A DNA stretch of 64,000 nt. Source: Lasioglossum baleicum. Lineage: Eukaryota > Arthropoda > Insecta > Hymenoptera > Halictidae. A model generated the notes under the pieces. The model ran no database searches. It saw only the letters and a program-made list of their open reading frames with translations, and was not told where the DNA came from. The stretch is from NCBI RefSeq assembly GCF_051020765.1, contig NC_134934.1, positions 1,488,001 to 1,552,000 on the forward strand, written 5' to 3'. Shown piece by piece: positions 10,803 through 24,700 of this stretch. The position numbers were made by a program, and so were the translations under genes. Each line of letters starts with the position of its first letter. Within the stretch, counting starts at the first letter, position 1.

Positions 10803-13800
10803 CCGTTCTTTTCAAGTTTCCCTTTAACCATGCCCCTCCCGTGGTCCTCTCTTCTTCGAACCCCACTGAACGCAAGCTGTGTTCCCGCAATTTGTTGCCA
10901 AATTTATTACGTGGCCGGAGATAAAAAGTAAAGATCGACTGGCGAAAAAAGGTATAACGAATGACGTATCGTTCCGTTGCTGCTTGCCTTATAACCTCTT
11001 CATTCCGACCGGCGCGGAAGACTAGCAAGAAAGAAAAGAGAGAGAGAGAGCAAGAGAGGAGAAGACGAAGAAAAAATTAATAGAGGGGAGAAAGGAAATC
11101 CCAGAGATTGTCGGGAAACTAAAAACGATACTCGAGTCGTCGTCTTGAAAACCAGACGACCGGTAACGACGACGACGATGACGTCGAGCTCCACCCCTCT
11201 GTTGCGGTGGTAGTCGCCGCGTAATTATTTCTTTGCAAATATTTAGTAACGAACGTGAATACCGGCGGCGTAATTACGTCAGCGAGATGCACTCTCGTTT
11301 ACCACTTCTTTAATAATATGTTCTTAATGGTCTACGCCGGCATTCGCTTAATTGCCGGCGTTTATCCACCGCAATTATACGAGCACTCTCTAATCCGTTT
11401 ATTACCGTCAGCCTTGCTTTACTCTTTCCGAAGTGGCGTTTATCATGCTGAGGATTAAAAAGAGAGCCTCCCCTTTATTAAGCGCTCGATTAACATCATC
11501 GTCTCTGTCATCGTCGCTTCTTTTTTTTGCCGACGTGACGGTGCCTACACCCGCACGGCGTATCGATCCGCGGAATATGAAAATTCGCGTTACTTGTGAA
11601 TGCAGAAGAAAATTTCGCGAAGGAACCCGGGAGAATTTCACGATCGCGATTCCAGGAGACGTTGCACCGGGCTTCGTGCTGCGGGAAACGTGATTGATAC
11701 GCGCGCCCGGCTTCCGGTCGAACGAGAGCTATTAATTAATCAATCGGGTAGAGGAGCGCTTCCTGGTAATCAAAATGGAACGGAAATGAACGCACTCGTT
11801 TCTCTGATCGTCTCTTTTCAGCTGGATACTCCTCTGCTCGCTAGCTAGAGAGGCAATGCGGGAAGCAAATGATGGCTTTTACTACCGCGGAAGACTGAGC
11901 AAGATCCAAAAAGTGACGGATGGGTTGTCTGAGAAAAGTGCTATCCTTGCGAGAAATATTTGATCGAAATCGCGAATATGAATGCTCCAAGAATTATTCA
12001 AATGTTCATTAAAAAGCGAAGAATGATAGTGTGCGTGTATCACGCCCGCTGTGCTCATCAGGCTCATTCAGTCTCTACTCATTTCAACTTCTCTAAAAGT
12101 TGATCATAATGAAACAATGAAAATGACAACTTTAGGAATACGGTTATGATATACGCGATTTATTAAAATTAGTAAGGAATAAATCATACAGCTCTCATAA
12201 TGGAATTAAGTGTTCATAAATATTGGAATAAAAATTAAGTATCAAAGAAGAACGAGAAATGAATGCTTACCACGATGAAGATAAAAACTGCCGAAATAAA
12301 TGGCCGACAACATAAGAGTAGAAACATACATATACATATGATGTATTTTCCATTTGTTACCAATCGATGGATAACCCAGTAGCCCAGTAACGCGAGCAAA
12401 TGAACATTCGATAGGACTAGAATTGATCGACGAACGACCCAGAATGTCGGCAGAATGCTACGGATAGAGGTAAAACTCTCCCGATGGTCGTTCGCGAAAG
12501 AAACTAAAAAGCGTTAGACTACGCGCGCTTTCTAGTCGGCTAGGAGTCGTGTAATTTGAAATGCGCTTAACTTAAAAGCATTTATCTGTAACCGTATTAT
12601 TACGAGCGGCACGATAATTCGTTTCGATGTTGCTCGAAAGAGGATTTACCTGTCCGGGGGGATGGAAAGGGCGAGCGTTAGAGACCACGCGCGACTCAAC
12701 TCCGAGACTCGCAGCTCCGTAGGTGGCTGAAATCCCTCCCATTCAGAAGTTTCGATACTAATCGCAAGGTCATCGAGGATTCCCCGGGGAGGCCAGCCGA
12801 TAATCTCGCAGCAGGACCTTCCCGCGGCGAGTATCCGTCGGTCTTATCGCGTCGAAGGCATCGAAAGCGCGGGAGACTTTTACTTTTCCGTCTTATTCTC
12901 GCGCCGATTTCTTTCCAACAACGCAGCCGTCCTCCTTTTTCGCGGCGCGTCTCTTCCAGCGCGTTTCTGCGTCAGCTGTTCTAGTCTCGAAATCCGACGC
13001 CATAAATCCGTGGGATTACAAAGCATCGATCGGAGATTGCAGCTTGTTTTGGCTGCCGCGGGACCGAGGCTCGCCGTGCCTCTGGAAAAATGAAACGCAC
13101 TTCATGAATTATTCAGCCGCGTATCGCGCGATCCGTTCCGAAGCGAGAATAATGCGTGCGTGTGTGGCTCCCTGGACGATTTGTCGCTCGATCTCGCCTT
13201 CCGATCCCGTTCCTCCTCCACGATAATCGCTCGCTGGGACCCCGTCATCTGCCTTCTCCACCCTGTCACTCTCGACCTACCGCGAAAAGTACCTCGAAGA
13301 GACCACATGACGTCACGTGACGAGAATTTCCCCACCAATCACGCGGTCGCTATCCGGGTTAGACTGGAATAGATGAGTTCATATTCGAGTCGGACCACGG
13401 CAGTGGGTAGCGCCTCGAGCGCCGGCAGACCGCGAACTATAACTTGGTGGCGTCACTCAGGTTTTGACTATCGCAGTTCCCCCACTATTTACCCGAGGAG
13501 TCCCTCGATCTGGTGACGCTGCTCTCTACTTTCGCGTCTTCTTTGAAGAATCGCAGCAAACGGTTCGCGAGCCAATACGGCGAAGCTAGATCGTATCCCT
13601 CGGGATCTGAGCTGCAAACTTCGGGCCATCTACCGATCCAGCCCTTTCATCCGTTTCTCCAGAAGTCTAAGGGTCGCTGCAGACTCCGTTTATCGCGACG
13701 GTTACTCGGGAACAATAATTCCAGACGAAACGTGCGCCGGTGGCTGCGAAGTTTCCGCGACTGGATTTACCCAACCCCAGCTTCGCGGTTTCTTTGAGAG

Positions 13801-15162
13801 AGAAGAGAGAGAGAGTGAGGGAGAGAGAGACGAGGCAAAATGTTTTTGCCAGTCGGCTGGGAGAGCCGCAGTCGCGAGACCAGGTAAATAGTATCTTTGT
13901 TCGCCGGGTAGGGTTTTCAACGGGATTTGAATTTACCCGACGGCTCGGCCGAACAAATTGGCGACGTCCTATTCGCCCGTGTCGCGGAATCAGAAGTTGC
14001 CAACAATTTTTCTGTAGCATCCCTCTCCTCCTCCTCCTCTTCGTTCCCCTCGTTTCTCTCTCACTACCATCGTGACTCCAATTGCACGCCGCGGATGCAA
14101 TTGCTCCGGCGCGAAACTCACGCCGGCGTGTAACGCGGAATGGTTTCTTTGGCGAGGGCTCGTCGCCCCGGAAAAACAACTCCCACCGTTGTAAATCTTC
14201 CCGTAGCCCCGTTCATCTTGTGCTATCCTGCCTTCGAACAAGCCATCGCCGGCTGTCTATTAGTCGCGTTTGTTAAGTTTAATTGAATCGGCCGCGATTT
14301 GAAAGTTTAAACGGTACCCGGGCTTCCCTTAATCCTCGCTAAACGGTCCACTCATTACTCCGTCTTTTAATGGAGCGTTTGCTACTGGTGCCTCCGGATT
14401 ATGCTGTATTTTCCAGTATTGAAGAAATTCTTCGTAACGACGTATTTCGCAGACAATTAATTGTGTACCGGCATAAGCAGAATTTGTTTCAATCGTGGTC
14501 CCATCCCGTTCTCGATTACCATTTCCCACAATTAATTCCCTTTTGATTCATCATACCTTTCATTCGTATTTCGGCCGACTTCCTTGATCGTTCATTAGGT
14601 CCTTCGCCTTTTCAAGTTCGCCGTTCATATTCAATCCATCCACTGCATTGTCGCAAACGCCAACACCGAGTATCTCTCACGTCCATCACGCACGTGACAC
14701 GATAAAGCCATTTCCATCATCGTTACCATTCTTTGAAACAAGAGGGGCGTACAACCGGGAATGTCCAAGCGGCAATTGTCTTCCGCCGAGATTCTCTTAA
14801 GACGAGATCACCGCGGGGTTATTTAAAATAACAAATGTGTAATAAAGTAATCTCGCCAGAGTATCTTGTGCTGTCATTTTCCGGCATTCAGACGCAACGG
14901 CCCGTGACGACACGATAGTGCGAGTCGCGCGGGTCGACTTGAAAGGATCCTGCGACTTCATCTTCATCCAGCGGAACAATGACCGTGCAAAGTCCGCGCT
15001 CGAGAGATAACTCCGTCACGTGGCCTCGCCCTTGGATGACCTTGACGGAGCCTCGCGTTCTTTGTAAAACAAACAAGCGCACTGATCGTGCAAATATTAC
15101 AAGCGATAAAAGTTTGATAACAGAATTATGTGACCCATATATGATCAATAAGGCAGTCCAAG
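10803..15162. other. Non-coding spacer, CpG-rich in the middle
   Basis: No gene is recognised. There is a short GA/AG-rich tract at 11036-11060. Between about 12640 and 14200 the sequence is strongly CpG-rich, with long overlapping open frames on both strands (such as 13667-14179 minus, 170 codons, and 13740-14075 plus). None shows a domain, and the mutual overlap argues for stop-poor composition instead of genes. A promoter or 5' exon in this CpG-rich part cannot be excluded. 12070-12360 is AT-rich without repeats. Confidence 0.5.
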
Positions 15163-15949
15163 TAAGGTGGAGTGGGGTAAGTCCGTCTACGGGGCAAGTC
15201 CGTTAATTGGATTTTTTTATTATAATATGATTGAAATTTCTCTAGCATGTATTTATTAATGTAGTGTAAGTTAGTATGAACTATTCAACATAAATGTCGC
15301 CCAAGAATAAAGGTGTTCTCCCCACATAAATCAACCAATGCCAAACAGTCACGTGCGAGGTACACGTACAACTTTGAGGTCACCCTGAACGTGCAATAGT
15401 TTACAAGTTATTAATATATCCTGTGTTGTTATTTTAGGCAAGCACAACAAATATTGATGTAGATTTACATTAAATAAACCGTTTTTATTGTATTTTTCTT
15501 TAAATTTATTGTTAAAATTTATTAAATATTACTACACGGGGCAAGTGCGTACTATTACGGTGGGGCAAGTGCGTACTGTATGGGTAACTATCAAACTAAA
15601 CAATATAATTTAATGCAAAAAGAAGCATTTTAAATCAGGCTTGTTAATCATTCTTTTCTTGCCCCGTAGCACTTGAAGCAAGGTTCGAAAGCATTTTTAA
15701 CTCTCAGAGACGGAGTTGCCCCATTTTCGGGGCAAGTGCGTCCTAGTTGACACTTTGTACAATATCCTATCAAAATGATAATTTTCAAGCAAAATTAGAA
15801 TCCTACATAATACTAATTCATCAGTAATAACTGTGGCAAGAATATGATACCAAGTGCGTTAAGTTTTTACATACCAGACTGAAAATACATCAGTTTAAAG
15901 TCCAACTTTGCAAAAACTAGGGGGGACGGACTTACCCCACTCCACCTTA
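15163..15949. mobile_element. TA-flanked DNA transposon remnant with iterated GGGGCAAGTGCGT motifs
   Basis: The ends are 23-bp perfect inverted repeats, AGGTGGAGTGGGGTAAGTCC plus GTC, at 15165-15187 and 15925-15947, each flanked by TA. TA duplication points to the Tc1/mariner/pogo superfamily. The core is AT-rich but carries repeated copies of a motif related to the TIR: CGGGGCAAGTCCGT at 15190, CGGGGCAAGTGCGTAC at 15537, TGGGGCAAGTGCGTAC at 15561, CGGGGCAAGTGCGTCC at 15728, a partial copy at 15851, and an inverted CTTGCCCCGTAGC at 15659. No long reading frame survives. The repeats may be transposase-binding sites or the result of internal duplication. Confidence 0.8.
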
Positions 15950-18900
15950 CCAAAAAGATTAGACTACAGTTCCTTATGAAAATTCTTACGAACTCCGACT
16001 TTGAGTCACGCAACACCTGAAGGGATTAGTTGAAGAGATCGAAGCCCACTTATCTGTAATAAAGATCCATCACCAAGAAGCCTTAAATTTCTGGTCCAAT
16101 TCCGACTCCCGCCGCGAGAAGTCAATCGTCGTCAAAATGGGCCTAACGCGGCCATCGGCCGAATCGAATAAGATTACTATAGATCGCATTAACATCTTAG
16201 GAGGATCGAGGAGTGGCTCTAGGCGGTGGCATTGGGCCCCCAAGCCCTTGATCCCTTGGAACTCGCACGATTATTCCCGACGAGTCCCGGTGGCGGACAA
16301 TGAGCGTACCTGGTCCGTTTCGATTGGGTGCGAGGAACGGGTCAGGGATTCACGGAAACGGGGCGTGTGTGCATCCCTTGAGCCCTTAACCTAATCAGAT
16401 GAGATCTAATCGCTGATCCGCCTCGGCCGATATTTGTACGCGGAGAAGACGGATGTCGCCCGTAGAATTGAAAAGGTACGACAACCCGAGGAGAGAGAAG
16501 TGGCTTGAAAAGAGGAGAAAAACCTTCGCTGAAGGGCTGAGGGAGGGGTGGAGAGTAGGTATGAGGGATTAGGGTTTAAATCGCCAACGGGGAAGGGGGG
16601 GTGGGATGGGCTCGTCTCAAGATTTCCTCGGCTGCCTTAAAAGGCCATGGGACGATCTCCACGATGGTGTGCGTGAACGCACTCCTGCAAGCCCGCCGCT
16701 CCTCTGAATCGCAGATGCACGCATGTAGATGCGTGTGCATGTGTACACCCGACGATACAGACTGCCGGAGCCAGATCTGTGGACCCTTTCGCTCTAGAAG
16801 AATGCCAGAGATAAAATCGCGCAACCCCTGCGCTGCTGGCACCCCCGACGCGAAGGGCTGTCGGGTCTCGTGTTTTCACGAGTGCACCGTCTGCACGCGT
16901 TTGCGTGCGTGTACAGTGCTCGACAAAAGTTTCCGGCCACTTGCCGTTATTGCCTCCTGCCGGGCTGGAAACAATGCACGCGAGAATCGAGTGTGTTCGG
17001 TGGCTGCTCTTGTGTGGCGGAATTTCTTGGGCCGGACGCGAGTGACTACAATATTTGATCCACAATGATAAACCTACCACACACGATGAGTCTTATTACA
17101 CTTTTCGTAAGTAGTGCTGCAAACTGCAGACTTCAACAGTTTGTATTTCATAAACAAATTCAACACTAACGTTACGTATATTACCTCGTATTATATTTTG
17201 AACGAAATCCGTATTTTGAAAATAGCATAACTTCGAGTTTCTGTGCGAATTGCAATTATTTACAAGCGCTTAAGATCACTGACGCAACAGACGACTCTGC
17301 GCGTGTACCGATTTATGGAGCGGTTCGAAACTTTTGGTCGGCATTGTAGGTTGTCTGTGCGTGTGTACGAGCATGTCTCCCTTGTTCGAACAATCGAGCA
17401 CGCACACGATCAAGACACTTTCGTTGCTCGCTATCGCGGCCGTCCCATTCCTCTTCCTTCGCTTTTATTTTCATCCCCGCTCGGTCTCGCAGCCCTCCCT
17501 CTTCTGCCCTCCCTGTCGCCGATTCTGCTCTCGCGGCAACATAGTTCATCGGTGTTTTTAAAGCTTCTCCCATACGGAAAGTATGTGACAGTTTGTTTTG
17601 AAAGGGAAAGAGAGAAAGGGGTGAGAACGGGGGCGGCGCTGGATCCCGGCGTTCCGCTGTCACAGACGACGACGAGCTCCTCGGTTGGCATTGTGCGCGA
17701 TACCTTGAGGACATTTCAAAGTTTAATAGAGTTATGCCCGAGGATGGGGAAACAGTGTATTTGCGGCAGGCAGCCCGGGCCACCGGCCCTCCTTTCTACC
17801 CGAGAGAAGGGACCAAGAGAGAGGGGGAGAGAGAGCGAGTGAGAGAGAAAGAGAGATGGAGTACCCCGCAGCACAACGGTCCTCGGTCGAGACTCTATAG
17901 AGAAATCCGTTTTTCCGACGCGTATTTATAGAATGGATTTGTCAGCGAGCCGATAGGGTTGCCTCGGACACTGGTGTCTAAACTGCACCCTTCATCCCGC
18001 GTCACGTATTTCATTGTTGCTAAGCTGCCCCGCGATTGTACCCCGCCGCCGCGCCGTGAGAACGATCCGAAAGAAAATCTTGGGATCTGTAATCCTACAG
18101 AATCCTGTATCACGAAACGCTTTCGACTATCTCTTGTCACAATCAGCCGCGATCTCTCCGGAATCATTCTGCACCCGAAGGTCAGCCCGGGTTCAATCTC
18201 CTTTCGAGAATCAGGTGTGTTCTGAATAATAGAGATAATTTTGAACGTACTTTCCAAACTTTAACAGTAAAATAAATCGTAGTACAAAGGGTTAAATTGG
18301 GCCAGAAGTTAAGTGCACGAGGGTTAAACAAGTTTTTATAAATGATCCTCAATCACCATCTCGCATGCTGACACCACATCCTATTTACAAACACAACCGT
18401 GATCTCCCCAGGCAATTTTTTCCCAACATCCCCATACCGCCTCGGCACTCCTGCACACTAACAATAAGTCCTGAAGCCCCGATGCTCATCTGGCGTTAGA
18501 TATCGCGCCTCCTCGAGTGCGTTCTCAGCGGGGGTTTAATCCGTCTCATCCCCAAGTCATTTCCATCCTGAAGAACAGCAGGTCCACGAAACCTCAGCCA
18601 CCCAGAAACACATGGTACGATACTGTTGCGTTTACTTTCCGATTTTTCGGTCGGACAACGTCTCGTGCTAGCCGGTTATTACCGCATTTCCGTATTCCGG
18701 GAACACCCGGCTATGTGCCCGTGCTTTAACGTCGCGCCAATTGCGCCAGCTGTTCTTGTTTACCCTCCTCCCTGTCTCACCACCTCTCATGCCTTGCAAT
18801 TATATTGGAATTAGAGAAATAAAATGCACAGAATTTGGGATCGTTGCTGCCTCGATGGTCGATCCGAATACGAGAGACGGCCGGCTACGACGCGACGCCG

Positions 18901-19464
18901 GCTTTCGTCGCGTCGCCCGATCAATTTTCACCCTCCGTTGATCGACTTTGAACGAGGCTCGCAAGTTTTTTAATTAATTACGCGCCGCCGGGAGACACAG
19001 GGGAGACGAGAGAAGGCTCCGCCGAGCGGGCTCGAAGTTAACGAACAGCCTGGTAATATCGCGAAGCCAAACAAAATTAACTTTCCACGGCGTTTAAGGC
19101 GCGCGCGTGGGCTACACGTACTTAGCAAGACGAGACTTTAAGCAGCTCCGCCGCGCCGCGCCAGCAACTTCTCCCGGCGTCCGCACCTGTCAAAACATCA
19201 AAGGTATCGCCGCATCGGCTTGGCGTTTTATTGCCACGAAAATGGAATACCTTTTGCACTCTTCGCTAGCTAAGTGCGAAGTCGCGTCTTATGGCGCTCT
19301 TAGACCGAACGATCGAATGCTCGTTCGACTCCACTTCGACAAACTGGGGCTTGTTTAACACGGGGTTTACGGGATCCGTCAAAATGTCGGGTTCTAGTAT
19401 TTTTAATTCACGATTATCGAGTTTGTAAAGACGCATCTGTGGAAAGTCATTAAACAGATTCATT
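15950..19464. other. Non-coding spacer
   Basis: No gene is recognised. Long overlapping frames at 16601-17068 (plus) and 16637-17080 (minus), and at 17243-17842 (plus) and 17313-17783 (minus), lie on opposite strands of the same CpG-rich DNA and have no domains. A GA-rich tract is present at 17812-17855. At 18273-18330 there are two GGGTTAA words that could be lone ends of TTAA-type elements. Confidence 0.5.
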
Positions 19465-19486
19465 TATATATATATATATATATATT
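19465..19486. repeat. (TA)n microsatellite
   Basis: About eleven TA dinucleotides in a row. The tract sits just upstream of the transposase relic at 19490, so it may have expanded within, or replaced, the lost part of that element. Confidence 0.9.
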
Positions 19487-19489
19487 ATA

Positions 19490-19896
19490 CGGAAAATAAA
19501 TACAACAATGTATTGAAAACAATGGTCATCATTTCGAACATTTATTGAAATAAAGTAGTTCAACCAAACCAATTAGTGTAGTAAATTAGTCGCTGATAAT
19601 ACCTGTAATGCTTTTTGGATTTTTCATACCCAAAGTCACACGAAGGTCATCGTATAATATGTCATTGAAGAGGTGTTCACCCCTACTATTGCATCACGAT
19701 AAAAAATATATAGTTCCATTAAAAAAAATTGATGAGCTTGATATCTAGAAAAAAAGTGACCTTGAAAAAAGTTTTTTCCCAATCATTATATTGCCCTTTC
19801 GGTTAGGTTAATATTGTTCTATATAATGTTTTTTTTCTTTTACGAAAACTAAACGAGATATTCAAGATGGTCAAGTTAGCTGGGACACCGTGTATA
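19490..19896 (+). mobile_element. 3' end of a decayed Tc1/mariner-type element
   Basis: The segment contains the last codons of a transposase (19500-19553), then about 340 bp of AT-rich 3' sequence, and ends in GGGACACCGTGTATA, whose reverse complement TACACGGTGTCCCAG is a variant of the TACAGGGTGT terminal repeat seen elsewhere in this window. The 5' part of the element and its left TIR are missing, with a (TA)n tract in their place. Confidence 0.65.
19500..19553 (+). pseudogene. Transposase C-terminal fragment (Tc1/mariner superfamily)
   Basis: The frame reads CIENNGHHFEHLLK followed by a stop at 19551-19553. A Cys-Ile-Glu ... Gly-x-His-Phe-Glu-His-Leu-Leu ending at the stop is a known C-terminus among insect Tc1/mariner-superfamily transposases. 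Upstream, the same frame has a stop four codons before the Cys, so nothing of the catalytic DDE/D domain remains. The position just inside a TACACGGTGTCCC end fits the 3' end of such an element. It is a dead remnant. Confidence 0.6.
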
Positions 19897-21635
19897 TACT
19901 AAAATATCTTGTAAAAGGAAATCTCCCGTTTACAATGACGCCTCAAACGTCGATGTGCGACTTTCCCGCGATGGTACTTCACTTTAAACGAAAACTGTCC
20001 CGTCGCGTCGAGGAAAAGAGAAGTGGGTACTTCATTTCAATGACACGCTACATTGAAAGTACATTATTTCACGCATGCAATAAAAATTCGAAATCACTTG
20101 TGTATCAACATGGAATAAACCTTTCCATTATACATATTATCTCAGTCAGTGCGGTAATAATGCCGGTAAGTACTAATATGAAAGTTGGTTTTATCCCCTT
20201 CGTCGTGCAGGTTACGATCCGGCGATTTCGCGCCGGGGGATTCTGAGGATCGATTATGTCCCCCCACTGGAGTCCGCGAACGCGATGTTAAGGGGGGGCT
20301 ATCGGGAATCGCGCGGCTAAACGAACAGCCTTAAACCGTGGTCGGAAATCAGCTTCGCTGTTATTAAATTTCCCGATGCAGACTAGCTGCAATATCCGCG
20401 CGATATCTCGGCACATCGGGGGTGGGCCAAGGGGTAACGGGGGACGGGTGGTGGGCTAAAACGGCCAGGTGGGTAATATTGCCAACTTGTTCATACAGTT
20501 ACGAACACGCGGCGCTGTTAATCACATCGAATTACAACACATGCAGCCAGCGCGTTTTGAGATATATGCGAATCTAGTTAGCCGACCGCTGGTGTTAATG
20601 CGCGCGGAGCAAGGAAAACGGGATAAATGGTCGGCCGGGAATCGAATAATACATAAACGATCGGTGCTCCCAGAAGATATTGGCGTGCTGTTTACATGCA
20701 AATGGAACGGCGGATCTGTCACGGCGGCTCGGGAACTGTTCATCGTTCTGCGTTACCGTGAAACCATCCCTTTTCCAATCCGACGTGCTCTCGCTTCTCG
20801 GCGATGTTAGATCCCGCGATTTCTGAAAAAGGTTACACAGAAAACATTGACTTGCTGGCTGAGGAATTTTGGTATTTGATGTTTCCGGTATAAAGAATGT
20901 AATTATACATCGAAATCCAAATGTGTACACGTTGAATAATAGTTAAATCACGGAAAATGGTTTTTCATAAAATCATAGATAACAGATTATCATTTAAAAA
21001 TTTTTATTTTCTGTATGTTTAATTGACACAGATCTACAAAACGTATTTTTGTCGACCAACCCAGGGTAACCCCAGGAACTACGGTTTCGAATGATTATTT
21101 GAACATCCGCCTGAAATAGGAGCTAACGAAGCTAGAAAACAAAGAAGACTGGTCCAGCTGCAAGTCTGGTGAATCCTCTCACGAATTAAAGTATATCAGA
21201 CATGGAGAAATTTTATTCGCATCGCGAAAGGGTTTCTCGGTCGGCGAGACAGGGCGGGCGCGATTACGCGGGGAATTTTTAAACAAGCCCCGCGGGAGTG
21301 GGAAGTCGGCTTTCGTCTCGCACGTGTATGGCTTTGGCAAAACAAAACCGGCTTGCTGGAAGTCGATGCTTGGGCGTTAAATACTGTCCGACGGGGGTGG
21401 GCCCGAGTCTCATCCTCCGGCGCGGTGGTGGCGCAGCATGGCTCGTCGAAAAACAAACTTTCATGAAGCTCTCTGGCGTTTCAGCGTTGGCTCGGCTTTT
21501 CTCGGCGGCGGCGGCGCATCGATAACAATATTCCCCGCTCGCCTACTCGTGTAACTGTCACGATTTACATATCGGCCGGCTTGGCACAGAGTCGCACGCG
21601 AATCTCGCGACCCTCGTAAATCTTCCTCGGCGAGC

Positions 21636-21640
<5 letters not shown>
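19897..21640. other. Non-coding spacer
   Basis: No gene is recognised. Frames at 19890-20246 and 20469-20810 (plus) have no domain and no credible context. 20930-21060 is AT-rich; the rest is CpG-rich mixed sequence. Confidence 0.5.

Positions 21641-21707
<67 letters not shown>
21641..21707. repeat. (GA)n microsatellite
   Basis: About 33 uninterrupted GA dinucleotides. Frames crossing it on the minus strand encode Leu-Ser repeats and are artefacts. Confidence 0.97.
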
Positions 21708-21711
<4 letters not shown>

Positions 21712-24700
21712 AGTGAAAGGGGAGGAATCGAAAGACACGGTCTCTCGCGAGGCGCTCTCGCGATCGTACGGGCACGCGTTACACGCGCCTAGCCGATGCG
21801 ATGGTGGGGCTAATGAGGACCCGGGAGATGCATCAGTCATGACGGCATGCGGTAGGTCACGAACGACGAAGCACCGGCTATTAATAAAAGTGGTTAATTG
21901 CGCGGCCGGCTCGGTGATAGCCGACGAGCCGAACTCCACGTACCCGCTGCGCGGAACAACGAGCCGAGCGGACGAGTGCACGCTCTCGCCTGTTCAACCG
22001 CGAACCTCCGATGGCCAGCTTTGTCTCTGTTCTACACGGGCGGTTAATTATTTCGTGGCCGGTCTCACTCGGAATACCAAAAAATCCGGCTTCCATGCTC
22101 GTTTTCATCCAACGTCCGCGGAGAATCATATTGTTCCGAGGAGGCGCAACCGAGACGCTCGACGAGCCTCGCGAATGAGCAAAAAGGTAATAATTAAAAG
22201 GTAATAATTAAAGGTTGTAATTCTGCCTTATGCCTACTTCACACGTTCTTCGCTAATTCTAAAAGACCGTATTTAGGAGATACAGATCGGAATTTTATTA
22301 GATTTATTTAATTGTGTAAATTGGTCTGAGAAATGTCAATCTGCTGTGCTTCATACTCGAACCTGTAGGTCCGTGGTGTACAGTATCGATAAAGTCTAAC
22401 AAAGGACTTTAACTGGGAGGAACTATCGAATTATACAGAGGATATAAAGCGAATAAAGATACGAGGACCGGTGAATAATAAATTGAAGGGTTGTAAGAAT
22501 ATTTAAATCGATAAGTTTTCTAGTGATATTACGATGGCTTTATCTAAACGGCAAAAGAAAGCTTTGAAGTTTGAAGTGGGAAATATCTGCGACGTTTCTG
22601 TGTACTTCTTGAAGGTCTTTCTCAAATATTGATTCGAGTATTACTTCAACCCCTTCTGATCTTATGTCGGAGCGGACTCGATATTGAATTTTATTCCAAT
22701 AACCACTTGCCTCCCTGATTTATTTACTTATCCGTAATGCCACAATCTCGTTGCATTTAATAACAAATATTTATACAACCATCAATTCTGATATATCAAT
22801 TTACAGAAATTGTGTATAAAGAGAAAGTCACAACCAATTTGCAAGGAATAAGTCGATTTAAGGATTATCTAACGGAGCATGGTCGCTGTATGTTATCGAG
22901 GCAGACAGCCTAAACAGCTGAAATAAAAAAAGGTGAATCTAATTACCGCTTAATCTACCAGGATCCTGTCCGGTTGGGAGTAACTGTGCGTGCTTGTTCC
23001 GTGTGGACACTTTTCGAGCGAAACCCGTAATTTATCGCTCGGGAGTATATTAACTGGCGAGTCTCCAACTTCTGACGCGGCGAAGGATTTGTTGGGTTTG
23101 ATACACGCTGGCGCGGTTTCGTAGCCGGATCGCGGGAATAGTTTGCGAGGGGAATTCATGGCTGAGGAGCGGGAAGGTCCTTGGGGTCGGCTCCGGCGAG
23201 GGTTGCAGGAAGTAACGAGTATGGATCCTTTTATGGTGTTTGTCATCCGTCGCCAACGCGCGCGCGGCCCGAACGTGCCGCGTCTTCGAGCTGTTGGAAA
23301 TTAATTCTATTTGCGTGTCGGAATTTAATTGCAGAAATATGCACGCCCAATAAGTCAACGTTATGGCCATGATATATCCGTGACGGACGCTTCACGACGA
23401 AACTTACACTGTTTCTCCCTCGGTCTTCCATGTTCAACGAGGATATTTCAAATAGTGTTCAGGAAGCAAGTTTCACAACTAAATTCTTAAAACAGAATTT
23501 AAAGTGACAAAGCACAGAACGAAAAATACCATAATTTTTATAGCATCCGTTTCCCCTGTCAAAGATCGTTTAAAATGATTAAGAGACGTCGAAGATTTTC
23601 GAAGTTAATGTTAATGAAGATCTGGCCAGCGTTGGTTACAACGTGTCGCGTTGACCGCGCGGATTATCGATGAAATGTTAATGGCCGTGGCACGGGGAAT
23701 AAATCAAATTTTATAACGGAGACGATATTTCGCGGCAGTCATGCTAGATTAAATACACACGCGCGGGCCGAGGAATGGCGAATAAGCCGCGCGCAATCGG
23801 GCTCCCGTGAAATTGAACTATGCCGCGATAAAATTCGATGCCGTTTGCGCTCCATTAAAATCGATCGACATTTGATTGATGACGCGTTGCTTGATGAACG
23901 TGTGCTTAGAGCTTCGCGAATAATTATGGCGACCCGTTCTTTTATTTATACACAGCGGGGGATTTGTTATACTCGGTCACCGTCGGCGGTGGGGCACGTC
24001 CATTGACTTCACACGAGAACCGTGCTGGTGTATCCCGTTTTTTTTTTGTTTTATTCATTTGGAAGTCACCTGATATCCATCGGTGACAAGATAAAATCCA
24101 TTTGGAGCTTTTAATTGCCGGAATGACGCGCGCGTTTCAACGAATTTTCCGAAAATTGCTAAAAGAGAAATATAAACAATTACTACGGACATCTAAATTT
24201 TTTAATCGAACAGAGCCCGAAGTTTTAAAAGCGTGAAAGGTTTCAAGTTCGATGGGTGAGCATTTCATTGGAATTCCCGGCCGAAAATCCGTTCTTATCA
24301 GCGTGCGAACAGATAACAATGAACAATGAAAGTAACGGAGTCCAGGTTGTTTTACAACGCAGCGACGTCGTTCGAATGAGCGTCGATCGCTGCACGTTGT
24401 CGCGTTTATGATCGTCCGATTGTTGTCCTCCGCAGCTCGCACGTCCGTGCAGCAATTCAATTGTCCATTTCGACTGCGGATACGTACATGCATTCGTGTA
24501 CACGCGCGATTATGTTTATTAGCGGCTCGCGTGACCGGCGCACGTGTCGCGCTGCTAATGTCGTCCACTAATTCCGGCCGTTGTAACACGCGTAACTGAG
24601 ACGCGAAACTGTTTTCGCGACAATGTTAACTCGTTAATTGGCTATTCTACGCTTACCGTATTTGTCGTTCCGAATTTATTCTACCGGTATATCCGAATCT

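Noticed and set aside
10693..11028. Frame with a long Arg-Glu repeat
   Set aside because: Direct translation of the (TC)n microsatellite at 10727-10802.
17243..17842. 199-codon plus-strand frame and 156-codon frame opposite
   Set aside because: Mutually overlapping frames on both strands over GA/TC-rich sequence with no domain.
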